A stretch of DNA of 64,000 nucleotides from Pseudomonas putida (GCF_025905425.1 NZ_CP109603.1:1524001-1588000); one strand, 5' to 3'. Shown: positions 8,131 through 16,796, numbered from the stretch's first letter. The notes: generated from the sequence alone by a model not told the origin. Numbers and translations are program-made.

Positions 8131-9468
8131 TCAGAACCCCCCACCCAACGGCCACTCGACCGCGAGGCGAACCTGATCGCCATCGAGCTCCGCCTGCGCC
8201 GTGTTGCCGCGATGTGCGTTATGGCGTACCGAGAACGTGGTCCCCTTGGCCTTGCCACTCTGCACCACATACCGCGCCTCCAGGTCGCGCTCCCAATGCT
8301 TGCCGCCCTTGCCATAGCCCAGGTACGCATACCCGCCGGTGGGGTCGACATGCGTGCCATCGATATCGAACCCGCGCACATACAGCGCCGTCAGGTTCAG
8401 CCCCGGCACCCCATAGGCGCCCATGTTCAGGTCGTACCGCGCCTGCCATGACTTCTCGTTCGGCGCGTTGAAGTCCGACATCTGCACGGCGTTGGCAATA
8501 AAGATCGCGCCGCGCGTCACATAGTCGAACGGTGTATTGCCGTCCACCTGCTGCCACCCCAGGCTAAAGCCGTGCGGCCCCTGGTTGTAACGCGAGACCA
8601 GGCTCCAGGTGGTGTTGTCGATGCGCCCGGATAGCGCCTTGCCGGTGTCGGTGGTGCGGTACAGGTTCAGGTCCAGGCTCAGGCTGCGGCGCTCATCTAG
8701 GGCGTGGGTGAGGGTGCTGCCCAGGTAGTGCTGGTTCCAGCTGTCCTCGTAGCGCGAGGTATACAGGCTGGCGCTGAGTGCTGCGCTGGGGTTCCAGACT
8801 GCGCCCGCCAGGTCGAAGCTAGTGCCCTGGCGGCCATTGGAGTAGTTCACCACGAAGCCCTGGTTGTGGCTGGAGGCGTTGCGGTCTGTGCTCTCGTTGA
8901 AGTGACCGGCCACCAGCCGCAGCGTGTCGATCTCGTTGCTGCTGAGAAAAAAGCCGGTGGCGGTCTCAGGCAACAGGCGGCTGTCGGACGAACTGAACAC
9001 CGGGGTCTTCACCCGCTGCTCGCCGTAGGACAGTACGGTGTTCGATACCCGCATCTTCAATGCTGCGCCCGCTCGGCTGTATTCATGCTTCGGGTGCCCG
9101 TCATTGTCGACGCCCAGCAGACGCGCCTTGCCGACACGCCCGCCGCCGCTGTCGAGCTGTACACCCAGGTAAGCATGGGCATCGACACCTACGCCAATCA
9201 GGCCTTGGGTGAAGCCAGACTGCAACGTCCCCATCAGGCCATAGGCCCATTCTTCGGCGTTGCCGTTACGTTCGCTGCGCGGCTTGTAGGCATTGCGCCC
9301 ACTTCCGTTGCGCCCGCCATGCTTGTACTCGCGCTGGTCGAACACGCTGCGGTTAAGCAGGCTCCAGCTACCGTCTTCGACAAAGCCCTTGCTCAGGGAC
9401 TGGGCGGAGTCAGCCAATGCGAAGGGGGCAAGCCCTGCCAGAGGCAGGGCCAGCAACAGGCGGCTCAT
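8131..9468 (-). CDS. OprD-family outer-membrane porin in the cobalamin-riboswitch operon
   Basis: 445 residues. The signal peptide MSRLLLALPLAGLAPFALA is followed by SQSLSKGFVEDGSW and the OprD-typical N-terminal region NRSVFDQREYKHGG; the protein ends in LGGGF with a C-terminal phenylalanine. OprD proteins are 18-stranded substrate-specific channels for amino acids, organic acids or small solutes. Its ATG overlaps the stop of the pseudoazurin gene by four bases (ATGA), so translation is coupled and it is the last gene of the operon that starts at 12726. A porin in a cobalamin-controlled operon is not standard, as B12 itself is too large for OprD channels; a small precursor, or something unrelated to B12, could be the substrate (inference). 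Confidence 0.9.
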   Translation of the reverse strand: MSRLLLALPLAGLAPFALADSAQSLSKGFVEDGSWSLLNRSVFDQREYKHGGRNGSGRNAYKPRSERNGNAEEWAYGLMGTLQSGFTQGLIGVGVDAHAYLGVQLDSGGGRVGKARLLGVDNDGHPKHEYSRAGAALKMRVSNTVLSYGEQRVKTPVFSSSDSRLLPETATGFFLSSNEIDTLRLVAGHFNESTDRNASSHNQGFVVNYSNGRQGTSFDLAGAVWNPSAALSASLYTSRYEDSWNQHYLGSTLTHALDERRSLSLDLNLYRTTDTGKALSGRIDNTTWSLVSRYNQGPHGFSLGWQQVDGNTPFDYVTRGAIFIANAVQMSDFNAPNEKSWQARYDLNMGAYGVPGLNLTALYVRGFDIDGTHVDPTGGYAYLGYGKGGKHWERDLEARYVVQSGKAKGTTFSVRHNAHRGNTAQAELDGDQVRLAVEWPLGGGF

Positions 9469-9899
9469 TGCCCGGCCTGCAGTTTTTTCAGTTGCACCTC
9501 AAAGCGGGTTTTCGCCCGAGCAGGCAGGCTGGCAGGCAATTCGGCGGGCGCCGCATCACCCACCTGGACCACCATCACCATGCCCATCGCCAGGTGCGGA
9601 ATGCACTGGATACCGTACATGCCCGGTACGCTGAAGGTGTGCTCGTAGGGCTGGTTCAACTTGCTCTTGAACGCCTGCGCCCCCGGCGGCAGCAACCCCG
9701 GCACACTGGCTGCGTTGTGCCCACTCATGCTCGGCACAAAGCGCACCGTATCACCGGCTGCAATGCGCAAGTGATCCGGCTCATAGACCATCGCACCCTC
9801 CGTGCCACGGTTGAGCATCTTCACTTCGTGCACCTCTGCCAGCGCGGCAGGGGCAAACAGGGTGCTGGCGAGCAGCAGGGCGACAGGGCGCAACAGCAT
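9465..9899 (-). CDS. Pseudoazurin-type blue copper protein
   Basis: 144 residues with signal peptide MLLRPVALLLASTLFAPAALA. The mature chain has the cupredoxin copper ligands of pseudoazurin: the first histidine in MSGHNAAS, then C-I-P-H-L-A-M-G-M, giving Cys, His three residues later and Met five after that. The family is a periplasmic one-electron carrier, best known as donor to nitrite and nitrous oxide reductases. No denitrification gene is nearby; instead it lies 15 bases after an ABC ATPase gene and overlaps the porin gene, inside a cobalamin-riboswitch operon. A C-terminal extension of about 25 residues (after VVQVGDAAP) is slightly longer than usual. Confidence 0.92.
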   Translation of the reverse strand: MLLRPVALLLASTLFAPAALAEVHEVKMLNRGTEGAMVYEPDHLRIAAGDTVRFVPSMSGHNAASVPGLLPPGAQAFKSKLNQPYEHTFSVPGMYGIQCIPHLAMGMVMVVQVGDAAPAELPASLPARAKTRFEVQLKKLQAGQ

Positions 9900-9914
9900 G
9901 GTGAACTTCCTGGT

Positions 9915-10703
9915 TCAGGGGGCGCGAAAACGCAGAATGCGCGCGCCGTCGAAGGGGTCGGTGAGGCAGTGGGCGTGCACGCCGAAGGTGCTCAGCAGGC
10001 GCTCGGGGGTGAGCACGTCGAGCGGCTTGCCGAGGGCGACCAGGCGGCCTTGGTCGAGCACCGCGACGCGGTCGCAGGTCAGTGCCTGGTTGAGGTCGTG
10101 CAGGGCCACCAGGGTGGTGACCGGCAGCGCCTGTACTTGTTGCAGCAGGCTCAGCTGGTGCTGGATGTCCAAATGGTTGGTCGGCTCGTCAAGCAGTAGC
10201 ACCTGAGGGCGTTGGGCCAGGGCGCGGGCAATGTGCACACGTTGGCGTTCGCCACCTGAAAGCGAATGCCAAAGGCGCGTGCGCAGGTGCAGGGCGTCAA
10301 GGTCGGCCAAGGCTTGCTCGACGATGGCACGGTCCTGCTTGGAAAACGGCGCCAAGGCCGACAGCCAGGGCGTGCGGCCCAGGGCAACTGCGTCGTACAC
10401 GCTGATTGCGTCAGCGGTATCCGCCTGCTGCTCGACCAACGCCAGGGCCTGGGCAATGCGCCGGCGTGGCAGCTGCGCCAGGGGTTCGCCCACGAGTTCG
10501 ACATGGCCGCTGCCCGGTTTGCGCAGGCCCGCCAGCAGTTTTAGCAGGGACGATTTGCCAGAGCCGTTAGGGCCGACGATGCCCAGGGTTTCACCCTTGA
10601 TGACGCTTAGGTCGATGTCGCGCAGCACGGTGCTACCGCCTAGCTGCAACCCCAGGCCCTGACAGGCAAGCGGGGTTATTTGCAGGTTGGCCATGACGGT
10701 CAT
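9915..10703 (-). CDS. ABC transporter ATPase of a BtuD/FecE/HmuV-type importer
   Basis: About 262 residues. Walker A is GPNGSGKSS, the signature is LSGGERQR, Walker B is LLLDEP and the switch histidine follows in VALHDLN. This is the cytoplasmic ATPase subunit of a type II importer for a metal chelate or corrinoid. It overlaps the permease gene by four bases. The start may be the ATG at 10703 or the one at 10694 (MANLQITPLA). The upstream cobalamin riboswitch favours a corrinoid or cobalt-related substrate over iron. Confidence 0.9.
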   Translation of the reverse strand: MTVMANLQITPLACQGLGLQLGGSTVLRDIDLSVIKGETLGIVGPNGSGKSSLLKLLAGLRKPGSGHVELVGEPLAQLPRRRIAQALALVEQQADTADAISVYDAVALGRTPWLSALAPFSKQDRAIVEQALADLDALHLRTRLWHSLSGGERQRVHIARALAQRPQVLLLDEPTNHLDIQHQLSLLQQVQALPVTTLVALHDLNQALTCDRVAVLDQGRLVALGKPLDVLTPERLLSTFGVHAHCLTDPFDGARILRFRAP

Positions 10704-11716
10704 GGGCGCCCCCGCCGGCTGATCAGAATCAGCGCGAACACCGGTGCGCCGATCAGCGCGGTGACCACGCCCACCGGGATCACCTGGCCTGGGATCAGCG
10801 TGCGCGACAAGATGTCCGCAGTGATGAGAAACAATGCGCCACCGAACGCGCTGGCAGGCAGCAGGCGGCTATGCCCCGGCCCGAGCAGCAGGCGCAGGGC
10901 ATGGGGAATCACTAACCCGACAAAGCCGATGGCGCCGACGATGGACACCATCACCGCGGTCACCAGCGCGGCGCAACTGATCAACAGCAGCTGGGTACGT
11001 CGCACCGGGATCCCCAGCGATGCCGCCGAGTCGGCGCCGAAGGTGAAAGCATCCAGCGCGCGGCGATGCCATAGGCACACCATCAATCCGAACAGCGCCA
11101 CCGGCAGTGCCAGCCATACCGACGGCCAGCGCACGCCACTGAGGTTGCCCAGCAGCCAGAACAGGATGCCGCGCGCCTGCTCGGCGGTGGCCGACTTGGT
11201 GATGAGGAACGCGGTAAGGGCTGTGAACAGCTGCGAGCCGGCGATCCCGGCAAGGATCACCTGGGCATTGTTGCTGCTTGGCCCCGCAGCGCGGGCCAGC
11301 ACCAACACCAGCGCGAAGGCCGCCAGCGCACCGATGAAGGCCCCCCCAGACATGCTCAGCGCAAGGCTGCCCAGCCCCAGCAGGCCGACCAGCACCGCGC
11401 CGGTCGAGGCGCCGGCGGACAACCCCAGCAAGTAAGGCTCGGCCAGCGGGTTGCGCAGCAGCGCCTGCAGGATTACGCCACAGGTGGCCAGCCCGGCGCC
11501 GCAGGCCGCGGCGACCAGGGTGCGGGTCAGGCGGTAGTTCCAGACGATACCGGCGTCGATCGGATCGACTGGGTAACCGGCCTGCCACAGATGATTGGCC
11601 AGCACCTGATAGACCACGTTCGGCGCCAGGTTGCTCTCGCCGATCGCGGTACCGGCCAGCAGTGCAGCGCACACGGCTGCCAGGGCCAGGCCGCTGTAAG
11701 CAAACAGGCGGCTCAT
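10700..11716 (-). CDS. ABC transporter permease of the FecCD/BtuC family
   Basis: 338 residues from MSRLFAYSGLALAAV, with about ten hydrophobic helices typical of FecCD/BtuC permeases. Recognisable family segments are NPLAEPYLLGLSAGAS in the middle and GFVGLVIPHALRLLLGPGHSRLLPA, the coupling region that contacts the ATPase, near the C terminus. The reading frame continues far upstream, but that part overlaps the binding-protein gene and is low-complexity. The ATG at 11716 shares one base with the upstream TGA (TGATG), a standard coupling signal. It would form the membrane channel for the substrate delivered by the protein encoded at 11716-12726. Confidence 0.92.
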   Translation of the reverse strand: MSRLFAYSGLALAAVCAALLAGTAIGESNLAPNVVYQVLANHLWQAGYPVDPIDAGIVWNYRLTRTLVAAACGAGLATCGVILQALLRNPLAEPYLLGLSAGASTGAVLVGLLGLGSLALSMSGGAFIGALAAFALVLVLARAAGPSSNNAQVILAGIAGSQLFTALTAFLITKSATAEQARGILFWLLGNLSGVRWPSVWLALPVALFGLMVCLWHRRALDAFTFGADSAASLGIPVRRTQLLLISCAALVTAVMVSIVGAIGFVGLVIPHALRLLLGPGHSRLLPASAFGGALFLITADILSRTLIPGQVIPVGVVTALIGAPVFALILISRRGRP

Positions 11717-12726
11717 CACTGGGCTGCTTTGCCGCTGGCGAACGCTGTGGACAGGGTTTGCAGGCCTCGGAACAGGCGGATGCCGGCCTGCATGGCATCG
11801 GCGTCGAGGACGATGATGCGGTCGTTCTTCACCGCGTCCATGTGGCGGGTTACCGGGTCGTTGCGCAGGAATTCGAGTTTTTTCTGGTAGTCGTCTGCCG
11901 GGAAGCGGCGACGGTCCATGCGGGCGATGATCAGCCAGGTCGGGTTGGCCTTGGCCAGGGTTTCCCAGCCCACGGTCGGCCATTCTTCGGTGGACTCGAC
12001 CACGTTGCGTACCCCCAGGGTTCGCAGCATGAAGTCGGCGACCCCTTGGCGGCCAGCCACGTAGGGGTCGATCTCGAGGTCAGCGCTGGAAAACCAGAAC
12101 AGCGCCGAGGTGTTGGACAGGTCTTTGCCGGCCAGCTGCGCCTTGGCGCTGTCCAGGCGGCCCTTGAGGTCGCGGTTCAGGGCCGCACCGCGGTCCTGCA
12201 CATCGAAGATTTCGGCCAGTTGGTTGACGCTCTTGTAGATGCTGTCGACCTGGAACGCCTGCAGACGGGTACCATCGGCGCCTACCAGGTTGTCCTTGCC
12301 TTCACAGTCCGACGGTAGCAGGTAGGTTGGGATCTTCAGCTCGTCGAACTGCTCGCGGGTACCCACCACGCCTTGTGCGCCGACCATCCATTCGAACTGT
12401 ACCGCCACCAGTTGCGGGCGCTTGCCCACCACGGCCTCGAAGCTTGGGTCGTTATCGGCCAGGCGCTCGACCTTGTCGTTCAGGGCTTTGTATTCGGGCA
12501 GTACGTTGTTGAACCACAGTGAAGTGCCGGCCAGCTTGTCGCCCAGGCCCAATGCATAGAGGATCTCGGTGCCGGCCTGGCCGATCGTCACTGCGCGTTC
12601 AGGGGCGTGGGCGAACGTCTGTGGCATGCCGCAGTTGTCCACCGTGAGCGGGTAGTGGGTGGTGGCAGCCTGGGCCAGGCCAGTGAGGCCGAGGCCAGCG
12701 ATCAGGGCGGCAAGACGGGGCAGCAT
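11716..12726 (-). CDS. Periplasmic binding protein of the BtuF/FepB/FhuD class
   Basis: 336 residues starting MLPRLAALIAGLGLTGLAQA, a clear signal peptide. The body has the two lobes joined by a long helix that mark cluster A-II binding proteins: PERAVTIGQAGTEILYALGLGDKLAG near the N terminus and NPTWLIIARMDRRRFP with DAVKNDRIIVLDADAM near the C terminus. It should capture a corrinoid or metal chelate in the periplasm and pass it to the permease. The ATG at 12726 has AGGAGA upstream and directly follows the cobalamin riboswitch. It is the first gene of the five-gene operon. The binding protein is about 60 residues longer than E. coli BtuF, so ligand identity with B12 is not certain. Confidence 0.9.
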   Translation of the reverse strand: MLPRLAALIAGLGLTGLAQAATTHYPLTVDNCGMPQTFAHAPERAVTIGQAGTEILYALGLGDKLAGTSLWFNNVLPEYKALNDKVERLADNDPSFEAVVGKRPQLVAVQFEWMVGAQGVVGTREQFDELKIPTYLLPSDCEGKDNLVGADGTRLQAFQVDSIYKSVNQLAEIFDVQDRGAALNRDLKGRLDSAKAQLAGKDLSNTSALFWFSSADLEIDPYVAGRQGVADFMLRTLGVRNVVESTEEWPTVGWETLAKANPTWLIIARMDRRRFPADDYQKKLEFLRNDPVTRHMDAVKNDRIIVLDADAMQAGIRLFRGLQTLSTAFASGKAAQ

Positions 12727-12859
12727 GGTGGGGCGATCTCCTATCGAAGGGTTCACGGAATGAACGCACGGACAGGCATCGCCGAGCCCCTTGCGCAGGG
12801 CAGGGGGCAGCACCCAGAAAGGGTGGAGATGGCCATCCCGGACACCCCGCCGGTTGGTG

Positions 12860-13045
12860 AAATGTTGCCGGCAGGTCTCCTGACTGGTGCGTCCTGGCCC
12901 GGCTCCAGCCTTCCCGGATGAGTTGATCCAGTGGCATTGATGGAGCAGGCTCGGCACCTACAGTTGCGGGGGCAGTTCCGTTTGGCCCGTTGCTACGGGC
13001 CTGGGATTCCCTATTAATTCCGTGGTGGAAACCGGCGGCCCGCAT
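12860..13045 (-). promoter_or_regulatory. Cobalamin riboswitch (AdoCbl-type aptamer)
   Basis: On the minus strand the conserved blocks occur in the right order: AATAGGGAA (complement of 13008-13016), ACTGCCCCCGCAACTGTAGG (12957-12976), the GCCACTG segment (12929-12935) followed by CCGGGAAGGC, and the B12 box AGTCAGGAGACCTGCC (12869-12884). These are the hallmark motifs of the cobalamin riboswitch. The expression platform is the 135 bases from 12859 down to the ATG at 12726, which include the ribosome binding site; control of translation initiation is most likely, as usual in Gram-negatives. High cobalamin should turn the five-gene operon off. The whole 12727-13079 gap is explained by this element. 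Confidence 0.96.
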
Positions 13046-13079
13046 GGTAGACCATCGGGCCGCCGGGTGAAAACGCTTT

Positions 13080-14246
13080 TCAGAAGTACTTCAGCCAGGT
13101 GATGTCACGCCGACGTGCCTTCAGCCGTGCGAAAGCGCGCACCGGCAGGTACAGCGACACTGCGAGCAACGCCGCGCCCAGCCACACGCCGCTGATGCCG
13201 TCGAAGCCGAAATAATCCCCCTGGTTGTGCCCGAGCAGGGCAACGCAGGCCAGGTAAAGCAGCTTCAGCACGTACAGGTGCAGCAGGTAGAAAAACATCG
13301 GCGCTGCGCCGTAAACCGCGAGGGCGCTGATCCAGCGGGGCCGGCCGGCGCGCTCGAAGGCGCGCAACAGCAGCAGGCCGCTGCCCAGGGTGAGGGCCAG
13401 GAACAGCAACGACGGCGGATACTTGGTGATGTTGAAGAAGCTCATCAGCGTCTGCGTCAAGCTCGGGAACCCGCTCCAGGGCGCTTCGCCGTAGCCGTTG
13501 AGCATTCGCAGCACGACAAAACCGAGCAGCGCGATCACCCCGGCCAGCAACAGCTTGTGCTGGCGTTGGCCCGCGTCGCTGCCACGGGCGAACCAGGGGC
13601 CAAGGCCGTAGCCCAGGGCGATCACGCCGATCCAGGGCAGCACGGGGTACGAGGTGCGCAGGCGCAGGTTATCGGAGAACGTCAGCCAGCCACGGTCGTG
13701 CAGGATTGCCCACGGCACGTGCAGGGCCGATTCTGCGCCGAAGTGCAGGCTGTCGAGCAGGTTGTGGCCGGCGACGATGACTGCGCCCAGGGCGATCAGC
13801 ACCGTGCGTGGCAACCACACCAGCAGTGACAGGGCGATCATGCTAACCCCGATGGCCCAGATCACCTGCAGGTAGATCACGCTGGGTGGCAGTTGGAAGG
13901 TCCAGGCGAAGTTGACCAGGGTGAACTCCAGCACCACCAGGAACAGCCCACGTTTGAACAGAAAGGCCGAGACGTCGCTGCGGCCCTGGTATTTCTCCCC
14001 AAACAGCCAGGCAGAAAGGCCGGTCAACAGGACGAACACCGGCGCGCACAAATGGGCCAGGGTGCGACTGAAGAACAACGACGGGTCGGTGGCGTCGATG
14101 GCCATCGGATCGCTGACTTGGCGGTGCAGGAAAAAGGTCTCGCGGACGTGGTCCAGGAGCATGAACAAAATGACCAGGCCGCGCAGGGCATCGATGCTCT
14201 GCAGGCGCTGGTTGAGCACGGTGGGGGTGGCGCTGGCGCTAGTCAT
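13080..14246 (-). CDS. DUF1624-family membrane protein (HGSNAT-like)
   Basis: 388 residues with about ten hydrophobic helices. The N-terminal segment RLQSIDALRGLVILFMLLDHVRE is the conserved start of DUF1624 and the related heparan-alpha-glucosaminide acetyltransferase family, with the D-x-x-R-G and D-H-x-R pattern. Such proteins are thought to transfer acyl groups across the membrane, but bacterial members are largely uncharacterised. Conserved histidines are seen in LLDHVRE and AHLCAPVF. The gene is monocistronic, 34 bases downstream of the riboswitch start on the same strand, and is not obviously part of that operon because the riboswitch lies after it. Confidence 0.85.
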   Translation of the reverse strand: MTSASATPTVLNQRLQSIDALRGLVILFMLLDHVRETFFLHRQVSDPMAIDATDPSLFFSRTLAHLCAPVFVLLTGLSAWLFGEKYQGRSDVSAFLFKRGLFLVVLEFTLVNFAWTFQLPPSVIYLQVIWAIGVSMIALSLLVWLPRTVLIALGAVIVAGHNLLDSLHFGAESALHVPWAILHDRGWLTFSDNLRLRTSYPVLPWIGVIALGYGLGPWFARGSDAGQRQHKLLLAGVIALLGFVVLRMLNGYGEAPWSGFPSLTQTLMSFFNITKYPPSLLFLALTLGSGLLLLRAFERAGRPRWISALAVYGAAPMFFYLLHLYVLKLLYLACVALLGHNQGDYFGFDGISGVWLGAALLAVSLYLPVRAFARLKARRRDITWLKYF

Positions 14247-14345
14247 GGGAAGTCGCTGGTAGGAATGGATGTCAAATGAAACGTTATCTTATAACCTTAA
14301 TGGGATGGTCAGCAATGGGGTTTTAGAGGGGGTGGGGCTTTGGGG

Positions 14346-14625
14346 GCATGGCTTGAGTGGTTTGGCGCCTATGAGATCGAGCGCCGCCCGCGCGGCGCAT
14401 CGCGACGCAAGGCCGCTCCCACATTTGTTTCGGGCCAATTATTCCTGTGACATGGGCGCGCGGCCCTTTGGTGCCCACCTTGATATCGAGTCAGACAAAC
14501 AAGGCGGTCGCGCGCAGATTTCACAGGCCTCACTGGCCCGAAACAGATGTGGGAGCGGCCTTGCGTCGCGATGCGCCGCGCGGGCGGCGCTCGATCTCAT
14601 AGGCGCCACAAACCTCAAACCATGC
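14346..14625. repeat. Long inverted repeat (paired REP-like element) in a 400-base gene-free gap
   Basis: The left arm 14364-14437 and right arm 14534-14607 are inverted copies of about 74 bases, differing at about one position (ACATTTGTTTC against ACATCTGTTTC). Weaker complementarity extends the outer arms to about 14346 and 14625. Each arm carries smaller palindromes (CGCCGCCCGCGCGGCG and GCATCGCGACGC). The spacer 14438-14533 contains CCTGTGACATGGGCGC and no gene. The sequence GTGGGAGCGGCCTTGCGTCGCGATG is a familiar type of intergenic repeat in P. putida. It fills most of the gap 14247-14649 between two minus-strand genes; nothing else is seen there. Confidence 0.85.
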
Positions 14626-14649
14626 GCACCGGGGTACTTGTGCTGACGG

Positions 14650-15219
14650 CTAACGCCCCCGCCGCCGCGAAATCCTGGCCTCGATATTCTTGCGCCCGAT
14701 CAACAGCGGCGGTTTTTCGACCACCGGCTCATCCGCCAACCACTTGTACATCACCAGGCAGTCCACCAACCCTAGCCGGGCATGTCGGAATGCCTTGGGC
14801 AGGCGGCCGACCGTTTCGAAGCCGAGCTTGTGCCACAGCGCCACAGCTACTTCATTAGTGGCTACGACCGAATTGAACTGCAGCGCCAAAAAACCCTCCT
14901 GACGCGCCTGCTTCTGCGAATGCTCACACATCAAACGTGCTACGCCACGGCCACGTGCAGCCTCGCAGACCATGTAACCGCAGTTGCCCACATGGGCACC
15001 CGGGCCTGCAGCATTGGCCTTGAGGTAGTAGGAACCCAGCAGTTCGCCCTGGTCCTCCAGCACCCAGGTGTGAAGGGGCAGCTCTAGCCATAACTGGCGG
15101 GCTTGTTCGAAGCTCAGGGCAGGGTCGAAGGCGTAGGTTTCGCGGGCCTGGACAATGGCCTGGAAGGTGGGCCAGAAGCGCTCGAAGTCCTCAAGCGTCA
15201 TGGGGCGGATGTGGATCAT
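14650..15219 (-). CDS. GNAT-family N-acetyltransferase
   Basis: 189 residues from MIHIRPMTLEDFERFW, a typical GNAT opening. The acetyl-CoA loop is AARGRGVARLMCEH, followed by FLALQFNSVVATNEVAVALWHKLGF, the conserved strand and helix near the end of the fold. The start at 15219 is chosen because AGGAA lies in front and the upstream in-frame sequence from 15276 is low-complexity. A basic tail, KNIEARISRRRGR, extends beyond the fold. The acceptor substrate is unknown. A CMD-family gene lies upstream with a 77-base gap. Confidence 0.88.
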   Translation of the reverse strand: MIHIRPMTLEDFERFWPTFQAIVQARETYAFDPALSFEQARQLWLELPLHTWVLEDQGELLGSYYLKANAAGPGAHVGNCGYMVCEAARGRGVARLMCEHSQKQARQEGFLALQFNSVVATNEVAVALWHKLGFETVGRLPKAFRHARLGLVDCLVMYKWLADEPVVEKPPLLIGRKNIEARISRRRGR

Positions 15220-15296
15220 GATGGTTCCTGCAATGGCTGGACCGCCAAGTCTGGGTGGCGCGGCGCTGTCGCGCAAGGGCGACGCGCCGCGTGTGC

Positions 15297-15641
15297 TCAG
15301 CCGTTGGCCTTGCCCACCGCATCCATGGCGCGGGCCGAGTACACCAGGGCGGCGCCGGCGTTCATCGCCACCGCCACGCCGAGGGCTTCGGCAATCTCTT
15401 CGCGGCTGGCGCCGTGCTTGACCGCTTGCTGCGAGTGCACGGCAATGCAGCCGTCACAGCGGGTGGTCACGGCCACTGCGAGGGAGATCAGTTCGCGAGT
15501 CTTGGCGTCCAGGTGGTTGGTCTTGGCGCCCGCGCCGCTGGCGGTCATGTAACCGGCCACGGTGTCGGGAGACAACTGCTTGAGATCGCCGATGCCGGCC
15601 ATCAACTGCTTACGGTAGGCGTCCCAGTCCATCATGCTCAT
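15297..15641 (-). CDS. Carboxymuconolactone decarboxylase (AhpD-like) family protein
   Basis: 114 residues from MSMMDWDAYRKQL. The family motif is TRCDGCIAVHSQQAVKHGAS, with the CxxC pair and the following histidine that form the redox centre in AhpD-type members. The presence of both cysteines argues for a peroxidase or disulfide-reductase-like role and against a lactone decarboxylase role, which lacks them (family knowledge). The ATG at 15641 has AAGGTG six bases upstream; the frame also has an ATG at 15650 with no ribosome site. It is probably cytoplasmic and acts as a homo-oligomer. Confidence 0.9.
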   Translation of the reverse strand: MSMMDWDAYRKQLMAGIGDLKQLSPDTVAGYMTASGAGAKTNHLDAKTRELISLAVAVTTRCDGCIAVHSQQAVKHGASREEIAEALGVAVAMNAGAALVYSARAMDAVGKANG

Positions 15642-15705
15642 CGTCTTCACCTTAGGGTGGTTGCGAGTGGAGCTTTCAGGCTAGACCAAAAAGGGCGGGG
15701 CAACT

Positions 15706-15732
15706 GCTGCCTGTGCAACTGGCACAGGCAGC
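15706..15732 (-). terminator. Stem-loop after lpxO
   Basis: GCTGCCTGTGC and GCACAGGCAGC form a perfect 11-base-pair stem seven bases downstream of the lpxO stop. On the minus strand a TTTTT run follows only after about 15 bases, so intrinsic termination is plausible but not textbook. Confidence 0.5.
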
Positions 15733-15738
15733 GATGAA

Positions 15739-16638
15739 TCAGATGTAGATGAACACCAGCACCAGCGCTGCCACCACCGCCCACTTTTCCAGGTAGTAGC
15801 GCATGCGGTTGCGCTTTTTCAGCGCTTTGCCCCGCTCGCGGATCTTGTAGATGCGGGTGAACAGCCGATTGATGCCGCCAGTCTTGTCGTTGGCATCGTT
15901 AGGTGCGGCGGCGGCCGCCATCACGTTGCGGCTGAACCAGCGGTTGAACGCGGTTGTCCAGCGGTACTTGAGCGGGCGCTCGACATCGCAGAACAGGATG
16001 ATGCGGTTGTGCTCGGTGGTGTTGGCCGCATAGTGGATGTAGGTTTCGTCGAAGATCACACCCTCACCGTCGCGCCACGAGTACTTCTCGCCGTCCACGT
16101 CGATGTAGCAACCGTCGTCGTTCGGCGTGTCCAGGCCCAGGTGGTAGCGGTAGGAACCGGCGTACGGGTCGCGGTGGCGCACCAGCTTGGCCCCCGGTGG
16201 CAGGGTGGCGAACATCGCCGCCTTGACCGTGCCGATGCCTTGCAGCAACTCGGTGGTACGCGGGCACAGGGTCATTGCCGAAGGGTGGCTTTCGCCGTAC
16301 CACTTCAGGTAGAAGCGCTTCCAGCCAGTCTTGAAGAATGAATTGAAGCCAACATCATCGTAATTGTCGGACTTTTTGATCTCACCGACGTGCAGCAGCT
16401 GTTGCGCCTCTGCACGAATTTCCTGCCAGTGATCCTGCAGCGGCTGTAGCTCGGGAAAAGCTTCGACCGGCAGGTAAGGTTTGGCCGGGTGCTTGGAAAA
16501 CAGGTAAAGGAAGCTGTTGACCGGCGCCAGGAAACTGGAGTGGTCGCCCAACTGACGGGTCAGCTTGTGGCGAACCCGACCGCGCAGGTGAACATAGGCG
16601 ATCGAGAGAACGAAGATAAGTACGAGTGCAATTTTCAT
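15739..16638 (-). CDS. lpxO: LpxO-type lipid A hydroxylase (aspartyl/asparaginyl beta-hydroxylase fold)
   Basis: 299 residues with hydrophobic helices at both ends (IALVLIFVLSIAYV and VVAALVLVFIYI) that anchor it in the inner membrane facing the cytosol. The iron/2-oxoglutarate dioxygenase centre is visible: HRDPYAG supplies the first His-x-Asp ligands, ETYIHYAANTTEHNRIIL the later histidine and the arginine that binds 2-oxoglutarate. LpxO adds a 2-hydroxyl group to a secondary acyl chain of lipid A (laurate in Pseudomonas) using oxygen and 2-oxoglutarate. Length and topology match the Salmonella and Pseudomonas enzymes. The gene stands alone. Confidence 0.9.
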   Translation of the reverse strand: MKIALVLIFVLSIAYVHLRGRVRHKLTRQLGDHSSFLAPVNSFLYLFSKHPAKPYLPVEAFPELQPLQDHWQEIRAEAQQLLHVGEIKKSDNYDDVGFNSFFKTGWKRFYLKWYGESHPSAMTLCPRTTELLQGIGTVKAAMFATLPPGAKLVRHRDPYAGSYRYHLGLDTPNDDGCYIDVDGEKYSWRDGEGVIFDETYIHYAANTTEHNRIILFCDVERPLKYRWTTAFNRWFSRNVMAAAAAPNDANDKTGGINRLFTRIYKIRERGKALKKRNRMRYYLEKWAVVAALVLVFIYI

Positions 16639-16796
16639 GGACGTTTACTTGTCGAAAAAATGGCCATGCGCCATGGCATAAGCTCGCCAGCATAAACAAT
16701 CATGGGGGTAGTTTGTACTTATTGTTACATGACGACGGCGCGACTTAGGTGTAATGGCCTATAGCTTGCGCAAACGATTCATGCCAAGGAGATCAC

